Below are positions 1 through 10,730 of a stretch of DNA of 64,000 nucleotides, piece by piece. This DNA comes from Myotis daubentonii (Eukaryota > Chordata > Mammalia > Chiroptera > Vespertilionidae). A program made the position numbers and the translations under genes. Every line of letters starts with the position of its first letter. Positions within the stretch are counted from its first letter, which is position 1. The stretch covers positions 41,439,167-41,503,166 of the forward strand of contig NC_081850.1 of the NCBI RefSeq assembly GCF_963259705.1. The letters run 5' to 3'. The notes beneath the pieces are model-generated. The model was given only the letters and a program-made list of their open reading frames with translations. It ran no database searches and was not told the DNA's origin.

Positions 1-434
1 GCCCCTCCATTGACGGAAGCTCCCAGCCTCTCCTTTTTTTCTTTTTTTCTTTTTATTCTGGGATTTATTTACCTTCTATAATTGTAACTTTGTAGCCTTT
101 AGAGGAGCTCAGAGCCGGCCAGGGCAGGTGGGAGGGAAGCCTCCTGCTGGACCAGCTCCGTGGCCACAGCAGGCTGAAAGCAGGTATCTTGGGTTTATTT
201 ATCTTCTATAATTGAAACTTTTTTGCTTTGTGTGGAGCTCAGAGCCTCTGCGGCAGCTGGGAAGCATGGCTTCCTCCATAATTGGGGCAACCAAGCCTCA
301 TGCTTGCTCCAGCTCTGTGGCTGCCATCTTGGTTGGGTCAATTTGCATATAGTCACTCTGATGGGCTGGTGGACATTGCTTAAGGCGTAGCAAAGGTACA
401 GTCAATTTGCATCTTTGTCTTTTATTAGTGTAGA
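1..434 (-). mobile_element. Helitron (HeliBat-like), partial, carrying first-exon-like cargo
   Basis: Minus-strand non-autonomous Helitron cut by the left window edge. Its 5' TC terminus lies at 434-433, followed on the minus strand by ACACTAATAAAAGAC, the standard HeliBat start. The interior resembles the element at 50763-51286: an AAGATGGC-type motif (minus strand, about 330-320) and a GTAAAT donor-like site near 74-69. Here the cargo is present as two diverged units, each ending in a tract reading TTATAGAAG on the minus strand. In the second donor-like site (near 207-200) the GT has become GA. The element abuts the next Helitron with no spacer. No Rep/helicase is visible. Confidence 0.85.
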
Positions 435-1097
435 CTAGGGGCCCAGTGCAGAATCCGTGCACCTTGAAAGGAACTGTGGGCCGCGAGGCTGCAGTGGGCA
501 CAGGGTCTGGTCTTGGCCCATCCTCCGTGCCTCCTCCCAGCCCCACCTGCCATGGCCCCCAGTTCCCTGTCTGCGGGCAGCCCCACTCCCACTGTTGCTA
601 CTCCCATGTGCTGACAGCGCCGGTCCCGCTTGCACCCACTGACAGCACCAAGTGAATGGGGCCTGTGCCAGCAGCAGGTGCGAGCAGTGACTGCTGCCCC
701 AATCTCCCTTCAGGAACAGGGGGAGGTGGAGAAGCCCTCACGGACAACTGGGGCTGGCAGCCAGTGCTCACACCTGCTGATGGTGCCAAGCGATAAGGAC
801 CAGTGCTGGGCGCTAGCAGCAGGTGTGAGCGGTGGCTCCAGTGCCAGCAGTGGTTGTGAGTGCCAGGCAGGGCCCTGCAGTGCAGAAGCAAAGAATTTTC
901 AGTAGCCACCTGAAGCTCACCCAGATGACAGGGACCAGTGCCTGCCATGGTCTGGTGCCCCCACTCACCTGCTCCACCATCCTGCCACAGCCAACGCCAA
1001 CCATGTTCTGCGCATGCCCCCTGGTGGTCGGCGCATGTCATAGCGACCAGTTGTTGATTGTTCAGTTGTTCCCCGTTCATTCTATTTGCATGCTAGA
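435..1097 (-). mobile_element. Helitron (HeliBat-like), non-autonomous
   Basis: The 3' terminus CTAG is at 435-438, preceded on the minus strand by an imperfect hairpin (GTGCACGGATTCTGCAC). The other end contains TTGCAT and 'ctggtggtc' blocks shared with the copies at 39123 and 44404. The TC terminus is blurred because the element runs into a GATATA microsatellite near 1097. The interior is GC-rich with repeated 'cagcaggtgcgagcagtg'-type segments and no coding potential for Rep or helicase. It is the same subfamily as 39123-39765. Confidence 0.85.
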
Positions 1098-1192
1098 GAT
1101 AGATAGATAGATTAGATATAAATATAGATATAGATATAGATATAGATATAGATATAGATATAGATATAGATATAGATATAGATATAGATATA
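1096..1192. repeat. (GATATA)n microsatellite
   Basis: About 15 nearly perfect GATATA units preceded by GATA units. It lies exactly between the 5' ends of two Helitrons pointing away from each other. Both end types are naturally rich in TATATA, so the array probably grew from the Helitron termini. Confidence 0.95.
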
Positions 1193-1506
1193 TAAAAGCC
1201 TAAGTGACCATTCAACTGTTCACCCATTCGACCAGTAGCTATGAGGTGCACTGACCACCATAGAGCAGGTGCTCAATGCACAGGCATGGAAACTTGGAAC
1301 AGACTGATGAATCTCAGAGGGGAGGGGGAAGGGGAGAGGGCATGAAGCGATTAACCAAATTCATGCGCCGGTGTGGTCCCTCGGCCTGGCCTGCAGGGAT
1401 GGAGCCAAAATCGTCCAACATCTCCTGAGGGGTCCAGGATTGTAAGAGGGCACAGGCCAGGCTGAGGGACCCCACCTGTGCATGAATCTATGTACCAGTC
1501 CTCTAG
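1188..1506 (+). mobile_element. Helitron (HeliBat-like), non-autonomous
   Basis: The 5' part reads TATATAAAAGCCTAAGTGACC, as in the copy at 27276. The 3' end is a degenerate hairpin followed by CCAGTCCTCTAG and then T, with CTAG at 1503-1506. A segment near 1360 resembles an internal, reversed terminal sequence, so this copy may be a composite. No transposase is encoded. Confidence 0.8.
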
Positions 1507-1540
1507 TTTTTCTATAAAATATATAGAAGCAAAGTAGGAG

Positions 1541-1694
1541 TGTTGGGGTCCAGCCCCAGCAGGTCCAGGGGTTCCCCAAGGTGTGGACAGAGTCAGCGAA
1601 GAAGAAATGACACGGAGAAGCATCAAGAACAAAAAGCTACCATAATGAAAGTAAAACTTAAGCATCAAGAACAAAACTCTGGCGGCTCCCCACA
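1541..1694 (-). repeat. 3' LTR of the compact class II ERV
   Basis: Starts TGTTGGGG and ends CCCCACA on the plus strand (TG...CA on the minus strand). It differs from the partner LTR by only a few bases (for example 'ggggttcccc' versus 'gggattccca'), indicating a fairly recent insertion. Confidence 0.85.
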
Positions 1695-2244
1695 TCTCAC
1701 CATTCTTTTATTTTTTAGAGCTTGCCAATCCTGCACTTTCCCGGGGTGGAAAGGCTGCAGTGGGGTTAAGGATAAGGCTCATTGGGCCTACCTTCTCCCA
1801 TGCTTTTACATTTACCTTTCCTTCCTCAGAAAAGCATGGAGATACTTATTGTATAAAAATGTTCCGTCTGACTGGGAGTAACCTTAACTCCTCTGCTAGC
1901 AAGCATATGTGTTAAAAGATCAATATGGAGTCTTTTTTTCTTTAGACTCAGTATGGCACATCTTCTCAATCTAAGTTCTGTACTATCCACCTTCTTCCCT
2001 ACTTATCCTCTATAGGGGGGTCTGCAGCACCCTGGTGGAGTCCTATCTGTCCCAAGTATGGGGGTTCTCAATGGGGGGAGGGGGCTTACCTAGGAGAATC
2101 CTGTTCCAGGGATTCCCAAAGGTGTGGACGGAGTCAGCGAAGGCTATCCACCCTCTACCTATGGTGGAGTCCTATCCGTCCCGAGAGAGGGGCTTACCTA
2201 GGGGAATGCGGGGCTTACCTAAGGGTGCCTGTTTGGGCGCCACC

Positions 2245-2397
2245 TGTTGGGGTCCAGCCCCAGCAGGTCCAGGGATTCCCAAAAGTATGGACGGAGTCGG
2301 CGAAGAAAAATGACACAGAGAAGCATCAAGAACAAAAAACTACCATAATGAAAGTAAAACTTAAGCATCAAGAACAAAACTCTGGCGGCTCCCCACA
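2245..2397 (-). repeat. 5' LTR of the compact class II ERV
   Basis: Partner of 1541-1694, in the same orientation. The primer-binding-site-like sequence lies directly next to it at 2229-2244. Contains the same 'catcaagaacaaa' repeat twice. Confidence 0.85.
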
Positions 2398-2403
2398 TAG
2401 GAG

Positions 2404-4030
2404 CAAGTAGTTCTGTTTGCCATCTCCTATAACCATTAAAATACCTCTTTGTCATGAACTAGATTACACCTCCTGTTTTCTTTTATTTCTTCAGGGGGTA
2501 GAGCTAAAACTGTTCTTATTACCTCTATTATTACTTGCAGTGTTCAACTGATAATGGACTCTTTCTTACTGAAACTATTTTAACAGCTTCTTTCCATTCT
2601 TTCTAAAGACTCCCTCCCCATGGCAAAATATGTCTCTCCCTTCTATCCTCCATGCCATGCTATATTCTGAGTTCCTCAGGAAATTACTTTCACACTTTTA
2701 ATACTTTGTTTTTCTGGAGATGTTTACTCTTTAAGATTAAAATTTACTCTATACTTACATTTTTCATTTTCCTTGAAATTTAGAGTGATTATCAACCACA
2801 CTCACAGGTTCTCAAGCATTTGGATATTTGCTTCCCTCTGATGTAGAGTGCACATATCTAATGAGTATTCTTCCTTTTATTACTATGAATTCAATTTGAC
2901 CAGGCCTTAGAAGAATTGGCTGTATATATCTTTTATGCAAAAAGCTCCATATTGCTATAAAGAGAAGTGAAAAATGGTAAGGTTGTAGCATCATTCACAT
3001 GACAGTTGTAGTCAGGATAGCCTGAAAATACAGCAAATTGTGTGGACTCCCTTATTACTTCTTTCGATTGGTTGTCTGTGGAATGTTACTTGGTGAGCCA
3101 AATGGGGAAACTCACAAAAAGATTCCACAAAGTGAGAAGTTCTTTCTTGGTTCCTGAGTCAAGACATTATGACCTTGAATAGAAAGTCACCCTCAGATGC
3201 TTTATCTTAAAGGGAATAATAGTGAAACTGGACAGGCTAAGAATGAGCAAGAAATGTAAATGCACTTTATCTCTGGAAGTAGAATTGCCTTTTAAAAATG
3301 TGAAATCCAGTTTAGGACAACACAATGGTTTACTAGTCAGCTACAAGCTCTCCTTCCCCAGACCAAGACACCAAATTAACAACAATGTATGAAACAGAAG
3401 ACCTCTGTGGAACTCTAGAAACAAGTTGAGAAGCTACAGTACTCAGCCCACTGTCAAACCAAGCCAAGACTCTAGCAAATAACAAAATGAAACAACAAAC
3501 AGGGAAATTGGTAGTGTTCATTGTGCCTTCCGACAGTCCTCCCCTATGCAGCACAGCATGAAGCACTGAGAGGAAATCACCTATACCAGTGCATCTCTCA
3601 GGATTAAAGCAAAAGAATGGACCATGAGTCCAATGTCCTGGCTTGTCTGGGGCCTGCCTAAGAGATTCAAGGATTCTGTAAGAAAATGTGTGCTTATATA
3701 AGTGTAAAGGGCTTGAAACAGGAACATAAAAGAAACAGATGGAGAGGAGGCTACACAAGTGGTCAGAGGAGATGGCAGAGCAGCAGAATGGAAATGTGAA
3801 TATAAAAATAAGGGAGTTAGGGCATAGAAATAGCAATGTTGGGAAGCAAAGTTCATAATCTCTGATTTTAACTGTAATATCAGCATGAATCTGTGATGGT
3901 GAAGATGACGATGAAGAATAAAGTGTTATAATATTGAGAGACACACTCTATATAATATCAATCTGTATCTATTGATCTAATAAACAGAAAAAAAGGATGA
4001 GCTGTGTAAAAGTCCTAATAATAAAGTAAT
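2404..4030. other. No recognisable gene or repeat
   Basis: AT-rich sequence with no family I recognise. It holds a 203-codon open frame on the minus strand (3333-3944). That frame lies opposite a purine-rich strand and shows no domain, so I treat it as non-coding. Confidence 0.5.
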
Positions 4031-4039
4031 CATTAATAT

Positions 4040-4235
4040 TTCAGCTTTGGAGTTAGTAAGACATGGATTTTCATTCCATTTTTTCTTTTGCCAGGTGTGT
4101 AACCTTAGCAAATTAAATTACTTAATCTCTAAACCTAAATTCCTTTACCTACAAACTGGTGTATATTAAACAGTCATAATAAATTTAGCCAGCACATAGT
4201 TTTGTGAGAATTACACAGAAAAATTTTGGAACAGA
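4040..4235 (+). repeat. MIR SINE (old)
   Basis: Carries the ordered MIR landmarks in diverged form: 'tttggagttagtaagacatgg', 'gtgtgtaaccttagcaaatta', 'ttccttta...ctacaaactgg', then a 'gtgagaattacac' tail. Confidence 0.7.
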
Positions 4236-4439
4236 TTAAATACTTTAAAATATTAGGTATTTTAAGCTAATAAATGCATTACTTTTTAGGATATTTACCA
4301 GTACTTAGCATTCTGTTGTTAATTTAATTATAGCAATTGAAAAGAAATATGTGACATTGCTTTGCAAACTATAAACTTTGTAGTGTCACTTTTCATGAGC
4401 TCATTCAAAGATTTCCCAACCTGGTCCTTGAAGGAATGA

Positions 4440-4862
4440 AAGAAAAATCAGCCCCCTTTGCAACTACAGATGACCGCATGACCTAGTTCTGACTGATAAC
4501 ATGTAAAGTACGTCTACTTAGGGTTTCTGGAAACGCGTTTTTTTCTTTATACACTTCCACTTCCCCCGCCCCCAAAGTATCATGAGAATAAAGCCCTTTT
4601 TGCTTCTCTCTTCTTTGCTCTCTGTAGTGTGACAAAATAATGCTGAAGCTGCTCCAAACAACTTGTGATGATGAGAAAAAGAGACTAGAATAACAGAGGT
4701 GCTGACCCAGGACCCTGACTTCACACAATCACTGAAATACACCTACTCTAATGAGAAGACCAAAGTTAGGTCTTTTTATTAAGGAGGAACTCCCATTGGT
4801 TAGGCCACTATTAGTAAGGTTTTCTATTAATTGCAGTCAAAGCCATTTCTAACAGGTACAAC
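4440..4862 (+). repeat. Old interspersed repeat, possibly an ERVL-MaLR LTR
   Basis: The series 'tgaccgcatgacctagttctgactgataacatg' to 'gttttctattaattgcagtcaaagccatttctaacaggtac' resembles an ancient mammalian LTR or MER consensus. The family is uncertain; a repeat library search would settle it. Confidence 0.4.
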
Positions 4863-5044
4863 ATGTTAAATAAGATGGCATTTAGACTTCAACACTTGTA
4901 ATTTCTATACCAGTCTTGGGAATTATACATTGTTTTAAGTTTGTAATCATTACTAATCTCAGTTTTTCTCTACTGGTGCAGACAGTAAAATATCTCATAT
5001 CTTAAAAATAAAACAGGAAGAGATCACATAGGGTTAGAAAGAGC

Positions 5045-5245
5045 ATTGCTTTGTGGCCAGGTACATTTAGGATCTAACGCAGTCTGCTACTAGTTGGCTC
5101 TGTGATATGTCCCCATACTTCTTAAGGTTTATTTTCCCAACATGAAATGAAGGAAAGATAACATCTATTTCACTGGGTAGTACTAGAATTAAATGAAATA
5201 ATTTTAAATGCATAAAAATGTACAAAGAACAAAGTAAATGTTCAA
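5045..5245 (+). repeat. MIR SINE (old)
   Basis: Shows 'tgctactagttggctctgtgatatg', 'aaggtttattttcccaacatgaaatgaagg', 'gtactagaattaaatgaaata' and 'acaaagtaaatg' in MIR order. Confidence 0.7.
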
Positions 5246-5510
5246 ATAGTTAATTGTTTTTCTAGCCAATAATGATCCTTAGCAGTCCATTCCTTCTCTG
5301 TCTGGCAACATAGCTAGTTGGTGAATTACTTGTTCTCCTACACTATTTATATCTGGTTGCAGGAGAAGTAAGATAAATGTGACACTGCAATTATTTATAG
5401 CATGTGGCTAAAATTTCAATAGTTTTGTTATTAGTATGATATTGGTTTTGAAAGAACTGATTGATAGTTATTAATATTTTATATTAGTTATAACAGATTT
5501 CCTCATACAG

Positions 5511-5637
5511 ATATATAATATGACTAAGCCGAGGCTGCGAGGGAAGCCTGGGTCCCAGGTGCAAGAGGGAAGCCAGTGCCAGCAGCTAGGGGAAAGAAGA
5601 CCTACTCTTGCATGAATTTTGTGCATCGAGCCTCTAG
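5511..5637 (+). mobile_element. Helitron fragment (HeliBat-like)
   Basis: The 3' part matches the copy at 49251: 'gaggctgcgagggaagcctgg', then a weak hairpin and CTAG at 5634-5637 followed by T. The 5' region is shortened, lacking the 'cagacgtccttctgg' block of the relative. Confidence 0.75.
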
Positions 5638-5639
5638 TA

Positions 5640-5755
5640 TTAAATAATTAAAACAGCACTTATCTTGGGTTGTGTGAAGATTAAATTAGGGTAGGCAAAT
5701 AGAATACCCCTGATGGTGATTGGAATCAGCGAGTTATTATTGCTATTTTAACTAT
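5640..5755 (+). repeat. Probable MIR 3' fragment
   Basis: 'gttgtgtgaagattaaatta' followed by 'ttattattgctattttaac' fits the MIR 3' half. Short and diverged. Confidence 0.4.
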
Positions 5756-5799
5756 AGTGACTTATGTATCTATATCTTCCTCCCTAATAGACTATAAGG

Positions 5800-6024
5800 C
5801 AGTGTTTTTCATTCTTGCAATATTAATACTTTGGAATGGATAAGTCTTTGTTGGGGAATGGTTTGGAGGGGTGTCCTGTATATTCTAAGATATTCAGCAA
5901 CATCCCTGTCCTCTTCTCACTAGATGCCAGTCATACCCCCCACCCCAATTGGGAAAACCAAAAATGTCTCCAACCTTACCAAATGTACCCTTGGGAAAAC
6001 TTTTCCCTCAGCTGAGAACAACTG
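5800..6024 (+). mobile_element. MER20-like hAT-Charlie non-autonomous transposon
   Basis: Begins with a diverged CAGTG(G)TTCTCA terminus and ends 'gagaacaactg'. The interior retains 'gtcctgtatattctaagat', 'ccctgtcctcttctcactagatgccag' and 'aaccaaaaatgtctccaa' in the MER20 order. The flanking 8-bp duplication has decayed. Confidence 0.75.
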
Positions 6025-6910
6025 CTGTAATTCATCAAAGTGAGTAAAACAATACCATAGATCGATGAGGTTTACAGGGGGAAATGGTTAGTTGAATTGA
6101 TTTTAATATGTGTACTAATAAGCATTTAAAAATCTATATTAGTGATTCCTCTAATACTATTTTCTTATTTGGCACTGTTAGCAAGTTCTAGTTGATTCAT
6201 AAATATCAGAAGGAAAAATGAATTTATGAACATCAACATTTAATTAGACATTAGAATGTATAAGCACATACAGAAATGTTTAATTGACATTTAAAGCTGA
6301 AGACATAATATTTAAGTAGCATAACTAAAATAGAAAATAACTATTTTAGAAATGATCACATACCACACTATAATGCTGAGAAAGCAGACACAGAATGATT
6401 TCATGTAAATTCTTTAATCTAGTAACTGACTTTAAAAAAGCCCAAGATGTAAAATATCCTTGTTAAGTGAAAATACCCATTGTATAATTTTAAAAATTAT
6501 AATTTAGCCTCTATTTAGCTGACAGGCAAAGATAGAAAATCTCTGATAAAATAAATTATGCAGTTTTATTGAATTGATGTGGATCCATGTCAAAGATTAA
6601 AAGTGAACATTCTAAAATTATAGTGGCCACTGAACATATCTACAATTTAGATGAATGTGCAATTGATTTAGGCATCTTTTAATTGGTGCATCTAGAAAAA
6701 AATTTTGTGTGTCCTCATATAAAGAATTGATGTTTTTCTGTCAAATTTTTCATTTTTATCTACACGAAGTACAAAATGAATCCTTTAAAATTACAAAGGG
6801 AAATATCTTCTGTGTTAACTTTTAAGAAATAACTACACTAATATTTCTCTGGCCTGACCCCTATGATCATTAAACATTTAGATAATTTCTTCATTGTAGG
6901 AAAAACAAAT

Positions 6911-6927
6911 GTCTGAGTGTGTGAGTA

Positions 6928-6958
<31 letters not shown>
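6911..6958. repeat. (GT)n microsatellite
   Basis: Imperfect then perfect GT dinucleotide run. Confidence 0.95.
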
Positions 6959-8399
6959 TCCTCAGGTTCAAATGGTAATTCACTGGCTCAGAGTTAGTAA
7001 ACCCATTTCAGGATTTAAGTACTAAAAACTTCTTTTAAATAAAACATTACTTTTTAAAAAATATGAACATTCCTATGTAGGGTGGAAACCCAGTCTTTTA
7101 CATCAAAATATAAAAGAAGTCAATTACTTCATTTTCTCTAAGATAGGGAAAGTTGAGAGAGCATAGAAGATAGTTTTTTGAGGATTAGGCATATTGGGGA
7201 TAGAACTCTTGGGCAAATCAATGAAATGACAGATTTTTTAGCCAAATGTTGTTTGAGATCCTATAGAAAACAAACAGAAGTTAAGAGAGTGCCACTATAA
7301 AAAAAATCCTCAATTTATTTAAGGAAAGAAAAAAAGAGAACTAATATTTAATGACTACGTCCTATGAGTGCAACCCTTCCTGCAATCTAGTTGTTAGTAC
7401 ATTTTCTGAATTTATAGGTGAGGAAATTATGATTTTAACTTAAACTAATTTAAGTGAGATGATAATGCATGCTACTCACACTATGCTGTGGTAATTAAGA
7501 ATACTGTGGAGCATCTCAATGTAACACTTTTGGGAAGGTGGATGGTTTTTAAAAATGTACCCACCTATTTTTATTAAAATCATAGATTTGGTGGTAGATA
7601 AACATATAGATTTTTATTCTAAAATGTAATAAGGTAATGTTCAGCATTCTGAAAGTTTTCCTAATTAAAAAATTTTCAATAATTTATTAGTTTCTAAAAG
7701 AGATTATACATACAAATTATTGGTTAGCTAGGTCCCTGTTTGACTCTAATTTGCTTATAAATCACTGAAGACGGTATACCACCATTAACTATGAGATCAA
7801 ATAATAATTGTTTTTATAAATAAAATGCTTTAATAATTAACAATGCATTTTTACTTACACCTACTCATTTGCTTGTCATAACATCTCCATGAGTAAGCCA
7901 AAGGGATTTATTAAGTTAATGATTGATAAAGTCTTTTAATTCCAAAAATTATTCAGAGGGGCTTATAATAACATACCGTATAGCATGATAACCAGGATTA
8001 TTATAACTATGAAGTCAAGGTGAAAATAAAAAAGATATAAAAGGATAAAGTTAATAAACAAAATCCATGCCAGAAAGCCCAACACACCCACTAGAATTTA
8101 GTCACACATTTTAAGAAAAGGAATTTTATACCCTTAGTGGCATTGCTGGTCTCCCCATACCTCCTAAAACAACAAGTAAGAATACCCTGCTCTACATGGG
8201 TTGGGGGTGGGGACAGCGGGGGTAATGTTAGCCCGAAACCCAAACATCTGTGATCTAAAGGTAAAGTAGGACCATCCAAAACCAAAAACTGGGTCTCAAA
8301 AAAAAAAAGGATTTAAAATCTAAGCAAGGTAAAAAACTCTCTTTCCAAACTGTCCCAAAGTTAACTAACAGACCTGACAGCAAATAAAATCTGGTATGA

Positions 8400-8443
<44 letters not shown>
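8400..8443. repeat. (CA)n microsatellite
   Basis: About 21 perfect CA units. Confidence 0.98.
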
Positions 8444-8445
<2 letters not shown>

Positions 8446-8889
8446 ATGCCCACAGAATCAACAAATTGAGAAGGCAACTACTTAAAATCAGGAAAGACAA
8501 ATAACATATATTTGATCACTAAACACTTTTGAATATTGTTATCCAATATAGAAAATAGAATTATATGAAATTATTTAATAAAAAAATAAATTATAGAGAT
8601 GAGAATAGTTATCCATGATAGGCATACATCAGAAAAATTGTTTTCCATAAGTAAAAAATATAACTAATTCCATGGTGAAATAAAAATCCCAATAGATTAG
8701 CTAAAGAATTAGTGACCTGGAAGATATATCCAAACAATTTACCAAAAATGAAGTAATGTAATTAAAAATACAAAAGGCAAGTTAAAGAAATGAAACATAA
8801 AGTGGGAAGACTTAACATGTAACTGTTTGGAACACATAAATAATTCATAGGTAAAAAGGAAAGAAATTCATAGGTCAAGGGAAGTTAAA

Positions 8890-9170
8890 CTAAATAAAAA
8901 TGAAAAGAAAATATAATAAAATTTGTTGAAGGCAGAACTTCTGTTCTGCCAAAAACACTGTTAAGAGAACGAAAAGGCAAGCCACCCACTGGGAGAGATT
9001 GTTTGCAAAACACTGACCTGATAAATGATTTGAACCCAAAATATATAAAGAATCTATTAAATCAATAATAAGAAAATAACCCAATTTTAAAAAAGATACC
9101 TTTCTGAAGAAGATTTACAGGTGGCTAATAAGCATATGAAAAGATCCTCAACATCTTTTGTCATAGGGGA
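8890..9170 (+). mobile_element. L1 ORF2 fragment (old)
   Basis: The sequence 'ggcaagccacccactgggagagattgtttgcaaaacactgac' followed by 'aagaatctattaaatcaataataagaaaata' and 'gaagatttacaggtggctaataagcatatgaaaagat' follows L1 ORF2 order, with stops in every frame. It is interrupted near 9170 by unrelated sequence. Confidence 0.75.
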
Positions 9171-9777
9171 CTGCATATATTAAACAACATTTATTAAACA
9201 ATAAAATCTACTGAGGATTCTGGCTCTTGACCAATAAAACCTTAGTGTGATTTTTTTTCAGAATCAACCATAGGCAATGACAGGACCCTAGGAGGCCTCA
9301 CAGGGAGAATTGCTCTCCCTACCACTCACCGCCATCTCTTTAGGGAGTTTTAGACAGTGATTCAGGGTCCTCTGGTTAGCCATGTTTTTATGGATATTTG
9401 CATTCTTAGCCCAGATGTCTTCATTCTGAGATCTCTTTATCTGGGCCTCAGGCACCTCAGCAACGAAGCCTCACAATGGGGAATCAGGGAGAAACTTAAA
9501 GACACTTTTCTCCACTGACTCAGCACCCAGTACTTTTCCACTCCTAGCCCTCTTCCCTGTCCATCCACACCAACCCCCAGGTCCATAAAACTACAGGATC
9601 CTCTGTTCAGGGCTCTCTTGGCCCTTAGACGACCCCCAGATTTTGCTGATTTATCTAACCCTACGTGCATAGTGTTAAGTAAAAGAAGCCAGTCTGAACA
9701 GGCTGTAGCTGATAGTTGGCTCTTTTACTTTCTTGATTAAATTTGTATGTATCTGTCTTAAAAAAAAAAAAAAAAGG
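9171..9777. other. Unidentified insert between L1 pieces, ending in poly(A)
   Basis: GC-richer sequence (about 9220-9660) separates the L1 body from L1 3' UTR sequence. A scrap near 9670-9705 ('agtaaaagaagccagtctgaa') looks like L1 3' UTR. A poly(A) run of about 17 bases sits at 9759-9775. This could be a processed retrocopy or a retroposon nested in the L1. A 78-codon minus-strand frame (9437-9670) has no recognisable domain. Confidence 0.4.
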
Positions 9778-10110
9778 ACTAGCATTTTCCAGGTATTCAG
9801 GGATATCAGGGCATGATAAATAAGTGAAAGGGGATTTTTAGGGTGGTATTATATTCTGAATGATACTATAAAGATAAATACATGATATTCTGCACTTGTC
9901 AAAACTCATAGAACTATATGACGCAAAGAGCATACCTTAGTATAAATTATGGAATTTATTTAATGATAATGTAGTTAGTTTGGTTCGTTAATTGTAACAA
10001 ATGTACTACACTAATGATATAAAATGTTAATATAGGAACTATGTGGGGAGTATATGAGTACTATCCTAATACCTAATTTTTCTGTAAATTTAAAACTGTT
10101 TTTAAAAATA

Positions 10111-10112
<2 letters not shown>
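9778..10112 (+). mobile_element. L1 3' UTR (old)
   Basis: 'gatttttagggtggtattatattctgaatgatactataa', then 'aattgtaacaaatgtacta' and 'tctgtaaatttaaaactgtttttaaaaataaag', the classic end of older L1 3' UTRs. Likely continuous with 8890-9170 before interruption. Confidence 0.75.

Positions 10113-10145
<33 letters not shown>
10113..10145. repeat. (GT)n microsatellite
   Basis: Perfect GT run grown from the tail of the adjacent L1 3' UTR. Confidence 0.95.
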
Positions 10146-10148
<3 letters not shown>

Positions 10149-10189
10149 GCAAGACACAGGGAGAGAGAAATTTCATAAAACACGAATTC

Positions 10190-10730
10190 AGACTATACTA
10201 AGGAGTCTCACAAGTCACTATTAAAAACAAGCAACCCAATATTATATATGCAATTTTTTAAATCTTTCATCAAAACTGATGTATGGATGGAAAAAAAGCA
10301 CAGAAAAATATGATCAATATCATTCATCACTATTTAAAAGCAAGGACATATTAAAAATAAAATCAGTTACCACTGTTCACCTATTAGAAACACAAAAACA
10401 AAACTATTTTTGCAATACTAAGTACTGGTGATGGTATGGAATAGCTGGAACTCTCATTCATTAAAAAATAACTGTAATAAAAACTAAGCAATATTCTTTT
10501 TTATTAATTTGCTGGCTGGAAAGCAATACAGTACAGCCCCTTTAGAAAAGTTTGGCGGTTTCTAATAAAGTTAAGCATATATGTTCCACACATCTCAGCA
10601 TGTCTCTCTTAAGTATTTCTCTGAGAGAAATAAAACCTCATGCTTTCACAAAATCCTGCATGTGAATGTTTATACTAGCTTTATTCACAAGTGCTGAACA
10701 AATCCCAAACTATAAACAACACATTGTTGC
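10190..10730 (+). mobile_element. L1 ORF2 3' portion (old)
   Basis: Diverged but ordered match: 'agtactggtgatggtatggaatagctggaactctcattcatt', 'acagcccctttagaaaagtttggcggtttctaataaagttaa', then 'gtgaatgtttatactagctttattcacaa'. Frame is lost. Confidence 0.75.

Larger units (their letters stand above)
1541..2397 (-). mobile_element. Compact non-autonomous class II (ERVK/IAP-like) endogenous retrovirus
   Basis: Two direct repeats of about 153 bp flank roughly 550 bp of internal sequence. On the minus strand each LTR begins TGTGGGG and ends CCCCAACA. Immediately inside the 5' LTR, at 2244-2229 on the minus strand, is TGGCGCCCAAACAGG, matching a tRNA-Lys primer binding site. A purine-rich tract (minus strand) precedes the 3' LTR near 1695-1716. 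The 6-bp duplication TAGGAG flanks the whole unit (1535-1540 and 2398-2403); six bases is the class II value. The internal region holds short repeats ('ggggcttacctagg') but no gag, pol or env frame, so it must depend on proteins supplied in trans. The LTRs are unusually short for this class. Confidence 0.85.
6025..8889. other. No recognisable gene; AT-rich, two microsatellites
   Basis: Apart from the (GT)n at 6911-6958, the (CA)n at 8400-8443 and a possible MIR scrap near 7365-7450, I recognise nothing. The last few hundred bases may be diverged L1 leading into the clearer L1 match at 8890. Confidence 0.45.

Noticed and set aside
598..1080. 160-codon minus-strand frame
   Set aside because: Falls entirely within a GC-rich non-autonomous Helitron; no Rep or helicase motif.
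1541..2397. Two solo LTRs or a Helitron
   Set aside because: Shared 6-bp flanks around the whole unit and a primer-binding site support one proviral insertion; no Helitron ends are present.
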